Positions 6,391 through 14,778 are shown, numbered from the stretch's first letter. The stretch: 24,965 bases of DNA from Phycisphaerales bacterium UBA2421 (GCA_002343075.1 DDRH01000050.1:1-24965); one strand, 5' to 3'. The notes: generated by a model from the sequence alone, not told the origin. Numbers and translations: made by a program.

Positions 6391-9300
6391 CTAAATGCCC
6401 GGTGCACCAATGAGCAGGATTTCCTCGCCGATGCGTTTGTCCCCGAACGGGGAAACGGCTGCGATGGTGGTCGTGCTCGGCAGCCCTGCCGTGCGGGGCA
6501 GCCCTGCCGGCGCGGTGTTGCCGAAGTTGGCAGCAAGGGCGGTGAAGTCGCCGAGATTCACGGCACCGTCATAAGTGAAGTCGCCACTCGACCAGATGCT
6601 CGCCACGCCGAAGCCGACCGCGAGGCTTGTGAAATCATCGAGGTTGACTGTTCCATTCAGGTTGGCATCGCCCGCGAGGGTGTATCGCGCAACGACGGTC
6701 GTGGCGTCGACAGTTTCGCCGGCAAAAGTTCCCGGCGTGGTCATGATGGCCGAGGCTTCTGCGTAGCCGATAGCATCGGCAATGGCGGACGCGTTGGCGG
6801 TTGAGGAGCGAATGCCCGATCCGTTCCACGCGCCGCTGGCATGTCCAGAAGTCAATGCGGCCTGCACCGCCGCCAGGGGCGACGCGCCTGCGTAGTCAAC
6901 GATGAGCGAGCCGTCGCGCAGATCGAGGCTTGCAGCGCCCGAAGAACTGAACGCGCCGGTGCGGATGAGTCGGTCGTCCGCCGTCAGCGAGAACTGCCCG
7001 TTTCCGCTCATTGCCAGCGACGCCAGATGCTGCGATGCCGTGGCGGCAACGCTGCCGGTGCCGTTGATGATGAGATTGAGCGAGCTATTTTGCGTGTTAG
7101 CATCCACGCCGTAGAACCACACGCCTGCGGAGACGGTGAGCGTGTTGACTCCTGAGCCGCCGATAAACGACGGTGCCGCAGACGAACCGAGGTAGGTAAG
7201 CGAATCGGGGCCGCCGTTGCCGTGGAAGCTCACATTCTCGGCATCGCCGTAGTTGATCGTTCGCCCACCGATCACAATGCTGGAATTCTCAAAAGTCGCC
7301 GCGTCGGCATTGTCTCCGCCGACAAGGGTCGCGGAATCAGTCCCAGCGAGGCCGCTGAAATTGATGCCACCAGTTGGGATTGGGTTGCCGTTAACGAGAT
7401 CGACAAACAACCCATCATTGGCGGCCGAGCCGATCAGGTTAAGGCTTGCGGTTGAGACAGGCAGCGTCAGGTCGGCTGCACCAGCGCCGGTGGTATTCCG
7501 GAAGATCTCGATCATGTCGCCTGCACCATTCAGCCGGACGTACAAGCCGGTGTCGCTCTGAACCGTGGTAATGTTGGCGTTGCCAAAGTCGCGAGAGAGC
7601 ACCTCCGCCGCCGCCGCGGCGACGTTGTAGCCGCCGGTGGCTGGGTTGGTGAACGAGAAACCGCCTCCGAGTGGCTCCTGGCGTAGCACATAACTGCCCG
7701 CCTCAAGCGGCGTGAAGCTGTATGAGCCGTCGGCGGGCGTGACACGGTTGGGCTCGATCGAAATCTGGAAGAGAGACCAACTGTTCAGGGTGCCGGAGTC
7801 GCCCCCCGCATCGTCGGTGATCTCCAATTGCCAGGTGCCGTCGAGCGGCTCGCCATTAAGACTCGCCAGCGAACCTTCTGGACGCCATGTCCCCGTCACA
7901 GGTCCGACGCCCGACGCCGTTGGCCACGAGGTAACCGAGTTGGCGGCCGAATCCAGCAGCGTGACGTTTGCGCCGTCCGTACTGCTGCCATTATCGGTGG
8001 TCAACTCAACGCGCGTGCCCTGCGGGCTGATCAGGAAGATATCAAGGTCACCCATGAAAGTGTGGGTGATGTTGAGACGTACGCCGATGTTGTTCACCGT
8101 TGCTGCGGTCCCAGCGATAACAAGATTGGAAAACCGGGTGGTGCGGTCATCGGGCAGCGGCAGGGCGGTGTTCTGGGCGAAGTCGTGATTTTGATTATCA
8201 AACAGGCCATTGTTGTTGGTATCGAGGTAGACGCGCGCCCCGCCGATGCCATTCTCGCCGCCGTCCTGGGTGCCGTTGCCGTTGGCGTCGTTGTAGACCG
8301 CGCCAGCGATTCGCACTGCCGAGGTGACGCCGAAGTGGTTGTTAAGCGACGCAAGCGACGCCGGCGCGATGTTGACATTGTGTGCAGTCGCCGGCGCTGT
8401 CTGCCGGGTGGCTGCGGGGGCAACAATGCGGACGTTGTAATTGCCATCCGCAAGGCCGGTCAGTGCGTACGCGCCCTGTGCGTCGGTGACGACAGAAGCC
8501 TCGCCACCGTCGAGGGTGGAGTTGTTGTTCGCGTCGAGATAGACGGTCACCCCGCTGCGACCGACTTCCCCGGCATCAAAGACGCCGTCGTCATCGACAT
8601 CGGTAAAGACTGTGCCGGTAATCTTTGGATTGACAAAACCAAAGTTGGCGCCCGTCGCAATGGGCGTTGAGGAATTGAGGGTAAAGTTGTAAACACTCGC
8701 GCCGGTGGGACGCAGCCCACTCGGAGCGACGGCGCGCACCGCATAGCTGCCATCGGGCATGTCATTAAACGCGTAGTTGCCCGTAGCAGTGGTGATAGAG
8801 GTTTCTTCGCCGCTGTCGAAGATGCCATTGTTGTTGCTGTCCAGGAATACGGTGATGCCGCCAAGACCGGGTTCGCCGCCGTCACGATTGCCTGAGCCAT
8901 TGCTGTCTTCAAACGCGGTGCCGTAGATTCCCTGTCCTTGTTGGGTGCCGTAGATGTTGAGCGCCCAGTTGTTCCACGTGCCTGAAGTGCCGCTGACGGT
9001 ATCGGTGACGGTGAGCGTCCATGTCCCGGCGGCTTCTTCGTCCCAGAAATGTTTGGAGGTGAAGCTCCAGTTACTGTAGTTGTCGCCGGTATCGGCGCGC
9101 GGCTCGGCAAGAATCGATTGAGTGCCGCTGGGCGAGGTAAGAACGAGTCGCAACTGCCCTCGACTGAGGTGCGAGGCGTTAAGTACGACTTCAACCGTTT
9201 CGATCTTGACCGGGTCGCTCACGACGATGCTTCTGCTGACACCGGTCGTGTTTCCATCGGGAATTGCTGCCGCGACATTGCTGATGCCCGACAGCGCCGA

Positions 9301-10728
9301 GACTTCTGGTGCGACGTTGGTCCACGCCTCGGCCAGCGCAACCGCGGGGGCGGCATCGACCGCGCCAAAGCCGTAGCGGTCGTTGAAATCGTGGCCCGCG
9401 CCATTGATCTCCCAGCCGGCACCGGTGGGGTCGGTCTTTCGGGCCGAGTTGACGAGAACGTGCTGCACGTCGCGCCAAGTGAGGTTCGGGTTGGCTTCAA
9501 GAATCAATGCAATCACGCCCGCGGCGAGGGGGGCGGCTGAACTCGTGCCGCCGAAGGTGCTGGTATAACCGCTGGAAGATGTTGTACTGATGCCGAGCGA
9601 ACCACCGTTGGAATACGCACTCACGAGCACCGGCGCGCCGCGTTCGGAATAACTGGAGCGCACGCCGGTGTTGGTGATCGCGCCTACCGCGATCGTATAC
9701 CGACTGTTGGCGTACCCGTCGTAGTTGACGTTGTCACCATTGCCACCGTTGCCGCCAGCCCAGGTGTAGATGCTTCCCAGGCCGTTACGGCCATTCTGCA
9801 CGGCATTGGCGAACGCGGCGAGGGTGAGGGGGCCGGGGCCAGAGAGCGTAGTGCCGCCGTCGTTTGGCCCCCAGCTGTTGTTGTAAATGTCGATATCGTT
9901 GTTGGCAAACGTCAGTGCATTGGCTTCGGTGGCGTCGGAGACGGCCGCTGCGATCAGGCGGATGCCCGACAGGCCTGCATTGAACGCGGCGCCGGCAACA
10001 CCGACGCCATTGTTTCCCTTTGCTGCCATGACGCCCGCTACACTCGTGCCGTGAGAACCGGGCGACGGATCAGGCTCATTGCTGTTGAAGTCGTAGCTGA
10101 ACGCGGGAAGGTAGTTTGGCGCAAGATCCTGGTGGGTGGTGGTGATACCGTCATCGACCGATGAGACGACGACGCCCGCGCCGGTGTATTGATCCCAGAC
10201 GCTGGTGACGTTGGCATCGGCATTTGCCGTTCCGCCGCCCTGGCCGGTGTTGCGCAAGTGCCACTGGTTTGGGAAATTGGTGTCGTTCGGAATCAGCCTT
10301 GGAGTGTGCTGCCGCTTGAGCATCGGTGCCATGAACATGGCACCCGACTCCCGCAGGAGCATCTGCGATTGCACGCCCGGATCGACGGTAATGATGTAGC
10401 TGTTGTTGACGAACGGGGCAGGCTCAATGGACTTAGCTCCTATTGCCTGTGCGATCGCCTCAGCGCGAGCCGGCGAGCGCGCTCCGATCAGCCACTCGGC
10501 GGCGCTGTTTAGCTCTGCCTGAGTATACATCTCAAGGTCGGCAGTGCGGATGAGAGATGCCTTTACGGTCTCATCAGTGCTGACCAGCGCCGCTTCGGCG
10601 AAGGTGGCGGTGGAAGCAAGCAGACGTCGCGACTCGAGCGATTCGAGGGTGACGCTGGCAGCCCGCGCAACGGCAGTTGTGTTGTGGTTTACCAAAGAGG
10701 CACGGCGGTTAACGAAACTTTGGGGCAC
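6391..10728 (-). CDS. Giant secreted kexin-like (S8B) serine protease with P domains, SdrD/CNA-B modules and dockerin-like repeats
   Basis: A 1445-residue protein. The start is GTG 10728, supported by a strong AGGAGG six bases upstream. The N-terminus carries the planctomycete LESLESRRLLAS signature (residues 28-39). Protease domain about 145-470: catalytic Asp192 in SVDDG, His226 in SHGTSVAG, oxyanion Asn327 in AGGNGGN and Ser396 in GGTSSAAPLAAG. Stretches such as NYDGYANS and LEANPNLTWRDVQ are typical of kexin/furin (S8B) rather than bacterial subtilisins. A P (Homo B) domain follows at 483-597, as in kexins. Then come SdrD/CNA-B-like domains at about 600-698, 703-800 and 806-1050, the last with a second P-like domain (855-990) inserted. 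A Gly/Asn/Ser-rich beta-rich region runs 1055-1345, and two dockerin-like repeats (GDANLNG... and GDFTYDG...) lie at 1352-1403. Likely exported and cell-surface; substrate unknown. It is downstream of and paralogous to the next protease gene. Confidence 0.9.
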   Translation of the reverse strand: MPQSFVNRRASLVNHNTTAVARAASVTLESLESRRLLASTATFAEAALVSTDETVKASLIRTADLEMYTQAELNSAAEWLIGARSPARAEAIAQAIGAKSIEPAPFVNNSYIITVDPGVQSQMLLRESGAMFMAPMLKRQHTPRLIPNDTNFPNQWHLRNTGQGGGTANADANVTSVWDQYTGAGVVVSSVDDGITTTHQDLAPNYLPAFSYDFNSNEPDPSPGSHGTSVAGVMAAKGNNGVGVAGAAFNAGLSGIRLIAAAVSDATEANALTFANNDIDIYNNSWGPNDGGTTLSGPGPLTLAAFANAVQNGRNGLGSIYTWAGGNGGNGDNVNYDGYANSRYTIAVGAITNTGVRSSYSERGAPVLVSAYSNGGSLGISTTSSSGYTSTFGGTSSAAPLAAGVIALILEANPNLTWRDVQHVLVNSARKTDPTGAGWEINGAGHDFNDRYGFGAVDAAPAVALAEAWTNVAPEVSALSGISNVAAAIPDGNTTGVSRSIVVSDPVKIETVEVVLNASHLSRGQLRLVLTSPSGTQSILAEPRADTGDNYSNWSFTSKHFWDEEAAGTWTLTVTDTVSGTSGTWNNWALNIYGTQQGQGIYGTAFEDSNGSGNRDGGEPGLGGITVFLDSNNNGIFDSGEETSITTATGNYAFNDMPDGSYAVRAVAPSGLRPTGASVYNFTLNSSTPIATGANFGFVNPKITGTVFTDVDDDGVFDAGEVGRSGVTVYLDANNNSTLDGGEASVVTDAQGAYALTGLADGNYNVRIVAPAATRQTAPATAHNVNIAPASLASLNNHFGVTSAVRIAGAVYNDANGNGTQDGGENGIGGARVYLDTNNNGLFDNQNHDFAQNTALPLPDDRTTRFSNLVIAGTAATVNNIGVRLNITHTFMGDLDIFLISPQGTRVELTTDNGSSTDGANVTLLDSAANSVTSWPTASGVGPVTGTWRPEGSLASLNGEPLDGTWQLEITDDAGGDSGTLNSWSLFQISIEPNRVTPADGSYSFTPLEAGSYVLRQEPLGGGFSFTNPATGGYNVAAAAAEVLSRDFGNANITTVQSDTGLYVRLNGAGDMIEIFRNTTGAGAADLTLPVSTASLNLIGSAANDGLFVDLVNGNPIPTGGINFSGLAGTDSATLVGGDNADAATFENSSIVIGGRTINYGDAENVSFHGNGGPDSLTYLGSSAAPSFIGGSGVNTLTVSAGVWFYGVDANTQNSSLNLIINGTGSVAATASQHLASLAMSGNGQFSLTADDRLIRTGAFSSSGAASLDLRDGSLIVDYAGASPLAAVQAALTSGHASGAWNGSGIRSSTANASAIADAIGYAEASAIMTTPGTFAGETVDATTVVARYTLAGDANLNGTVNLDDFTSLAVGFGVASIWSSGDFTYDGAVNLGDFTALAANFGNTAPAGLPRTAGLPSTTTIAAVSPFGDKRIGEEILLIGAPGI

Positions 10729-10733
10729 GATGC

Positions 10734-10739
10734 CCTCCT
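10734..10739 (-). promoter_or_regulatory. Shine-Dalgarno deciding the GTG start of the kexin-like gene
   Basis: On the minus strand AGGAGG lies five bases upstream of GTG at 10728 (AGGAGG-GCATC-GTG) and matches the anti-Shine-Dalgarno at the window's own 16S end. It is among the few strong ribosome binding sites in this window. Confidence 0.75.
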
Positions 10740-10807
10740 GCTGAATGGGGTTGGTCAGCCTGCTGTCAATCGCCCGGCGGTAGTCGCGCGGGTTATCTCA
10801 AGCAGTT

Positions 10808-10839
10808 GCCCGGCGGGATGGTTGTCCGTCCCGCCGGGC
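10808..10839 (-). terminator. Large GC-rich hairpin between the two protease genes
   Basis: A perfect 11-bp inverted repeat (10808-10818 with 10829-10839) has a ten-base loop. No clear U-tract follows on either strand, so it may be a weak terminator, a transcript-stabilising element or an attenuator between the permuted subtilase gene (ending 10917) and the kexin-like gene (starting 10728). Confidence 0.5.
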
Positions 10840-10843
10840 CTAT

Positions 10844-10876
10844 GAACACACATTATAGAACACACATCGAACACAC
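10844..10876. repeat. Short direct repeats GAACACAC(AT)
   Basis: GAACACACAT occurs at 10844-10853 and 10858-10867, and GAACACAC at 10869-10876. The steps are 14 and 11 bases. They sit between the hairpin and the 3' end of the permuted subtilase gene. Function unknown; possibly a protein-binding site or chance. Confidence 0.45.
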
Positions 10877-10916
10877 TTTCGACAACCAACTTCAGACTTT
10901 GAGCGTTAGCTTCTGC

Positions 10917-13900
10917 TCATATGGTGACGTCCGATTTTTCCTTTGCGAGCAAATCATCACGATTCAGCGGCTGCAGCGACACCTGCGAGAAAACGCCCGG
11001 CGCCCGAACTGGACCCGTTGCCACCGCTTCGGAGGTGGATTGAACTGGGCGCGGCTGCGGCAGAGACTTCCCGAACTGCGTCGCAAGGATGGTGAAATCG
11101 TTCAAATCGGTGCTGTTGTCATAATTAAAATTGCCCTGTGAAAACACCGTGCCCGTGAGGCCAAAACTGGCCGAGAGTGCGGTGAAGTCATCGAGATTTA
11201 CGTTGCGGTCGCGCGTGGCGTCGCCGGCGAGCACGAAAAAGCTCCCGGCGGCAGCACCCGCGGTCGCGTTGCCGTACGGGTCGGCGGTGGTGCCGGCGGG
11301 GAGACTGACGGTGTAGTTGCCATCCGGCAGCACGCCAGCGGGCCCGCCTGGAATGTAGGCGAAGCTCGCGACGTCCGCATTGGCATCATAAGTGACGGAT
11401 ATATCAGCACTTGCGAGGGTCTGACTTGTCGTGGTGTTGGTCAGCACGAGGTCACTGCCCGAAAGACTCGCCGCGACATCCTCGCTGAAGCCTATCTGTA
11501 CGCGCTGAGCGGTCTCGAAAACGAAGGTCGGCGCCGCCGCTGTCGGGGCAACGATGTCTTTCTGGCCAAAAAGATTGGCTAGCGACGATTGTCCCGACAC
11601 GACGGTCACGTTGATGGCGCCATCCGACCCGCCGCGCGGGGCGAGCAGATCGGCGAAGTCGATTCGCCCGTCGCTGTTGACGTCGTTGGCTTTACCGACA
11701 CCAATGTTGATTGGGTTGTTCAACTCGGCCATGGAAATGTAGCCGTCGTTGTTGATGTCGGTGAGGTTTGCCAGCCGGGTCGCGGGAATCTCGGCTTGGT
11801 TGATCCAAATGTTTTGATAAAGATCTGGGTGTCCCATTGCCACGCCGTCGTCGGTGACGCCCACCGTGATGCGCGGGTCGCCTAGCGTGGTATCCCATGC
11901 AAGGTTGTTCTGCATCAGCGGGTGGTGTGCCTGCGAGCCATACTGCGGGTCATTCGGGGTGTATTCGCGCGGATCAAAGTTGTAGACGAGATTCGGCTCG
12001 GCGTATTGAATGAGTGCCAGACCCTGCAACTGGGCAATGGCTGCTTCGGGATTGGCGCCAGCGCGAAGCTGAATCGAGACGACTGATTCGGAATGAATCT
12101 TAAAAAGCTCGCTCGATTGCGCGACGTCGATCATTGCCGCAAGGGGCGAGTTGGGGTTGGCTGCCAGATACGCCTGCAGCGCGTCAAGGCCGGCGGCATC
12201 GTTGATGCGCGCGATCACTTCGGTCGGGCTGATCGTGACGCCATCGGGCAGCTCATTGGTCTGCCCGGGGTTGAGTTTGTCGTTATTGGCCGGTGCGGTG
12301 GTGCCCGCGCGTGCCGCTCCGACGATGAAGGTACGCGTGAGGGCATCACCGCCGATGCCGTCGGCGTTGCCATCGAGCGCCTGGCCGAACGGATCTTGCA
12401 GATTGGCCGATGCGGTGAATCGGTAGCGGTCTGGAGCCATCGCGCCGTTGACCGTGAAAAACAACCGATTGGTGCCGATCTGATAGCCGTGCGTGGGGGC
12501 AGAGGCATCGCCGAAGCCGAGCGTGAGCGGGATGATCGTATCGTCGGTAGTGCCGAACTGCTGATCGGCGCCATCGCCGCGCAACTCGAAGTTGCTGGCG
12601 ATCATCGTTGCGGGATCAAACACATTGGCCACATCCAGCGTGAACGAAGTGGGGGCCGAGGCGACAGTGGCACCTTCCGCGGGGAGTCCGGGTAGCAGCG
12701 GGGTCTGCGTGGTGTTCTTAAACTTGGGTGGGGCGATGGGCTGGTTTAGCGCCTTGTTGGAGTTGACGCGCCCGCTGCCGAGCAGGCCATTGACGGTCGA
12801 AGTTTGCAGTGCGTTGATGTTGTCCGTCGAGGCGATGAGCGCCGCGGCGACCTGTTCTCGCGTCCAATCAGGGTGTTCCGACCAGATCAGCGCCGCCACG
12901 GCCGCAGCGTTCGGCGTGGACATGCTCGTGCCGGTAAAGCTCTCATAAGTGAACGTGCTGACGTTCGCCCCGAGTGTTGTTGAGAGGATGCCCGTTCCGG
13001 GGGCGGCGAGATCGATGCCCCAGCCGTAATTGCTTCCGCTGTTGCGTACATCGTTCATTTGCGTGTTGGCGACGTAGAGCGTCGTATCAAACCGTTGCCG
13101 CGGGGGATTCAGCGCGCCGTTGTTGCCGGCGGAGTTAAAGTGGAGGACGCCGGCGTCGTACATCACATTCAGCGCATCGTGAAACGCCTGCTGCGACACA
13201 AATCCATCGACGTTGTAGCTCGTGGTGAGAATCTTCAGATTGTTGGCGGCGGCGTAGCTGTATGCGTTGAGGACGATCGTGCTGGTCCAGGTGCCGCCGC
13301 TGGTTGAATAGAAGCGCAGGGGCACGACGGTGACGCCGGGTGCGGTTCCTGCAACGCCCACGCCGTTGTCGGCTGTCGCCGCAACGATGCCCGCGACGTG
13401 GCTGCCATGGTCGTCCGAAGCCTGGCTGGGGTTGGAATTGTTGTCATTGGTCCAGAAGTCACGGCCAACGATGTCATCGGCAAACCCGTTGCCGCCCTGG
13501 TCAAGCCCGTCAGCCCACCCGCCGGAGCCGTCGTCGGCGCCGGGCGAGGTCTGCTCAAAGCCCGATTGCAGCACCGCGCGCACCTTGTAATCGCCCGGAG
13601 GGGATTCAATGCTGTAAGAGCCATTAGCACCGCTGATCTGTGAAGGTTCACCGGCGTTGAATGCGCCGTTGTTGTTTAAGTCGACATAGACGGTCCATCC
13701 CGCCAGCCCGGGTTCGCCGGGATCGCGGACGCCGTCGCCGTCGTAGTCGCCGAAGACGGTGCCATCAATCGTGCCCGGCGGTTGACGATTGCCGAAGTTA
13801 ATGCCGGTCGCCGCGCTGCCGGCGTTTGCAAGGTCGATGGTGTGGAAGCCAGCCGCCGGCGCAGTCTGATTGAAGCCCGCCTGGTTGATCTGTCGCACCA

Positions 13901-14621
13901 CATGAGTGCCGGCCGGGAGATTTTGGAACGTATACGAGCCGTCGGCACCCGAAACGGTAGAAGCCTCACCGCTGCTAAAGACCAGGCCCCAACTGTTAAG
14001 GGTTCCGGCGTCGCTGCCGGCGTCGTCGGTCCATTCGAGGCGCCAGAGTCCATTGGCTGTAAGGCCGTCGAATGATGAGAGCAGCCCTTCAGGCCGCCAA
14101 GAGCCGGTAACCAGTACACCCGACGTGGTTGGCCATGTAGTTACCGATTGGGTTGCTTCGTCATCAAGGATGACATTCATTCCATCGCTGCTGCTGCCGT
14201 TATCGGTTGTCAGTTCAACGCGTGTCCCGTCGGGGCCGATGAGGAAGATGTCGAGATCGCCGTTAAAGGTGTGGGTGATGTTGAGCAGAACATTGACATC
14301 ACTGATGGTCCCCCCAATGCCTGCAACGGTTAGATCGGAAAAGCGGGTTGTCCGGTCGTCAGGCATAGGCAGCGGGGTGTCGGTGGACGGGCGCGTCTCC
14401 TGCACGCCGTCGAAGCTGCCGTTGTTGTTCTCGTCAACAAAAACGGTCCAGCCTTGCAAGCCGGGTTCCGCGGCTTCGCGCAAGCCATTGGCATTGAAGT
14501 CGTTAAATACAGCCCCGGCGATCGAGGCCATGAGGGTTCGCCGCTCGACAGCTTCGAAGCACACTGAGGACAAACGTGCGTACCGGCGCGCCGCCGTCTT
14601 GCGGCTGATGTGATGAACCAT
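10917..14621 (-). CDS. Secreted subtilase with catalytic segments in circularly permuted order (His-Ser-Asp)
   Basis: A 1234-residue protein. ATG 14621 was chosen over GTG 14750 because GGGAG lies nine bases upstream, it places FEAVERRTLMAS near the N-terminus, and the extension would run over the guaB promoter. Order (residues from this start): SdrD/CNA-B domain with a P-like domain inserted (33-277); a second SdrD domain cut short after QTSPG (284-361); the C-terminal half of a subtilase (365-625) with His405 in DDHGSHVAG, Asn500 in SAGNNG and Ser566 in TGTSMSTPN; an Ig-like domain (652-769); an inhibitor/propeptide-like segment (795-879); the missing N-terminal half with Asp924 in VTDDGVAMGHPDL and two EF-hand-like loops (882-995); another Ig-like domain (1002-1132); and dockerin-like repeats (1133-1184). 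In ordinary subtilases the order is propeptide-Asp-His-Ser. Whether this chain is active is unknown. Confidence 0.88.
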   Translation of the reverse strand: MVHHISRKTAARRYARLSSVCFEAVERRTLMASIAGAVFNDFNANGLREAAEPGLQGWTVFVDENNNGSFDGVQETRPSTDTPLPMPDDRTTRFSDLTVAGIGGTISDVNVLLNITHTFNGDLDIFLIGPDGTRVELTTDNGSSSDGMNVILDDEATQSVTTWPTTSGVLVTGSWRPEGLLSSFDGLTANGLWRLEWTDDAGSDAGTLNSWGLVFSSGEASTVSGADGSYTFQNLPAGTHVVRQINQAGFNQTAPAAGFHTIDLANAGSAATGINFGNRQPPGTIDGTVFGDYDGDGVRDPGEPGLAGWTVYVDLNNNGAFNAGEPSQISGANGSYSIESPPGDYKVRAVLQSGFEQTSPGADDGSGGWADGLDQGGNGFADDIVGRDFWTNDNNSNPSQASDDHGSHVAGIVAATADNGVGVAGTAPGVTVVPLRFYSTSGGTWTSTIVLNAYSYAAANNLKILTTSYNVDGFVSQQAFHDALNVMYDAGVLHFNSAGNNGALNPPRQRFDTTLYVANTQMNDVRNSGSNYGWGIDLAAPGTGILSTTLGANVSTFTYESFTGTSMSTPNAAAVAALIWSEHPDWTREQVAAALIASTDNINALQTSTVNGLLGSGRVNSNKALNQPIAPPKFKNTTQTPLLPGLPAEGATVASAPTSFTLDVANVFDPATMIASNFELRGDGADQQFGTTDDTIIPLTLGFGDASAPTHGYQIGTNRLFFTVNGAMAPDRYRFTASANLQDPFGQALDGNADGIGGDALTRTFIVGAARAGTTAPANNDKLNPGQTNELPDGVTISPTEVIARINDAAGLDALQAYLAANPNSPLAAMIDVAQSSELFKIHSESVVSIQLRAGANPEAAIAQLQGLALIQYAEPNLVYNFDPREYTPNDPQYGSQAHHPLMQNNLAWDTTLGDPRITVGVTDDGVAMGHPDLYQNIWINQAEIPATRLANLTDINNDGYISMAELNNPINIGVGKANDVNSDGRIDFADLLAPRGGSDGAINVTVVSGQSSLANLFGQKDIVAPTAAAPTFVFETAQRVQIGFSEDVAASLSGSDLVLTNTTTSQTLASADISVTYDANADVASFAYIPGGPAGVLPDGNYTVSLPAGTTADPYGNATAGAAAGSFFVLAGDATRDRNVNLDDFTALSASFGLTGTVFSQGNFNYDNSTDLNDFTILATQFGKSLPQPRPVQSTSEAVATGPVRAPGVFSQVSLQPLNRDDLLAKEKSDVTI

Positions 14622-14630
14622 TGCGATTTG

Positions 14631-14635
14631 CTCCC
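14631..14635 (-). promoter_or_regulatory. Shine-Dalgarno-like GGGAG for the permuted subtilase gene
   Basis: On the minus strand GGGAG sits nine bases upstream of ATG 14621. It supports this start over the upstream GTG at 14750, for which no ribosome binding site is seen. Confidence 0.5.
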
Positions 14636-14743
14636 GCTCAAAATGTTGAAATGATGCCAACCGTGGCAGTTTCAACTCCAATTTAACCGCAACCCGCCTG
14701 GGTTCAAGCAAAATCTCGTGTTCCGCCGAAGCCAGTCGGCATC

Positions 14744-14770
14744 TTGACACCGCGCCACAACCCGTTTAAT
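14744..14770 (+). promoter_or_regulatory. Promoter of guaB, placed for a leaderless or near-leaderless mRNA
   Basis: A perfect -35 TTGACA (14744-14749) is followed by TTTAAT (14765-14770, five of six matches to TATAAT) with a rather short 15-base spacer. Only eight bases separate the -10 from the guaB ATG at 14779, and there is no Shine-Dalgarno, so the transcript would start at or within a base or two of the ATG. It lies in the divergent region between guaB and the permuted subtilase gene. Confidence 0.5.
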
Positions 14771-14778
14771 CGTGACAC

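Noticed and set aside
6391..6500. Sorting signal (PEP-CTERM or LPXTG) at the end of the kexin-like protein
   Set aside because: The tail after the dockerin-like repeats lacks a sorting motif, membrane helix and basic end.
7828..8670. Plus-strand reading frame of 280 residues inside the kexin-like gene
   Set aside because: It is antisense to clear SdrD and P domain sequence; Val/Gly/Arg-rich shadow.
14622..14750. Longer start (GTG 14750) for the permuted subtilase
   Set aside because: No ribosome site, the extension is unlike a leader, and it would overlap the guaB -35. ATG 14621 has GGGAG upstream and sits close to the planctomycete N-terminal signature.
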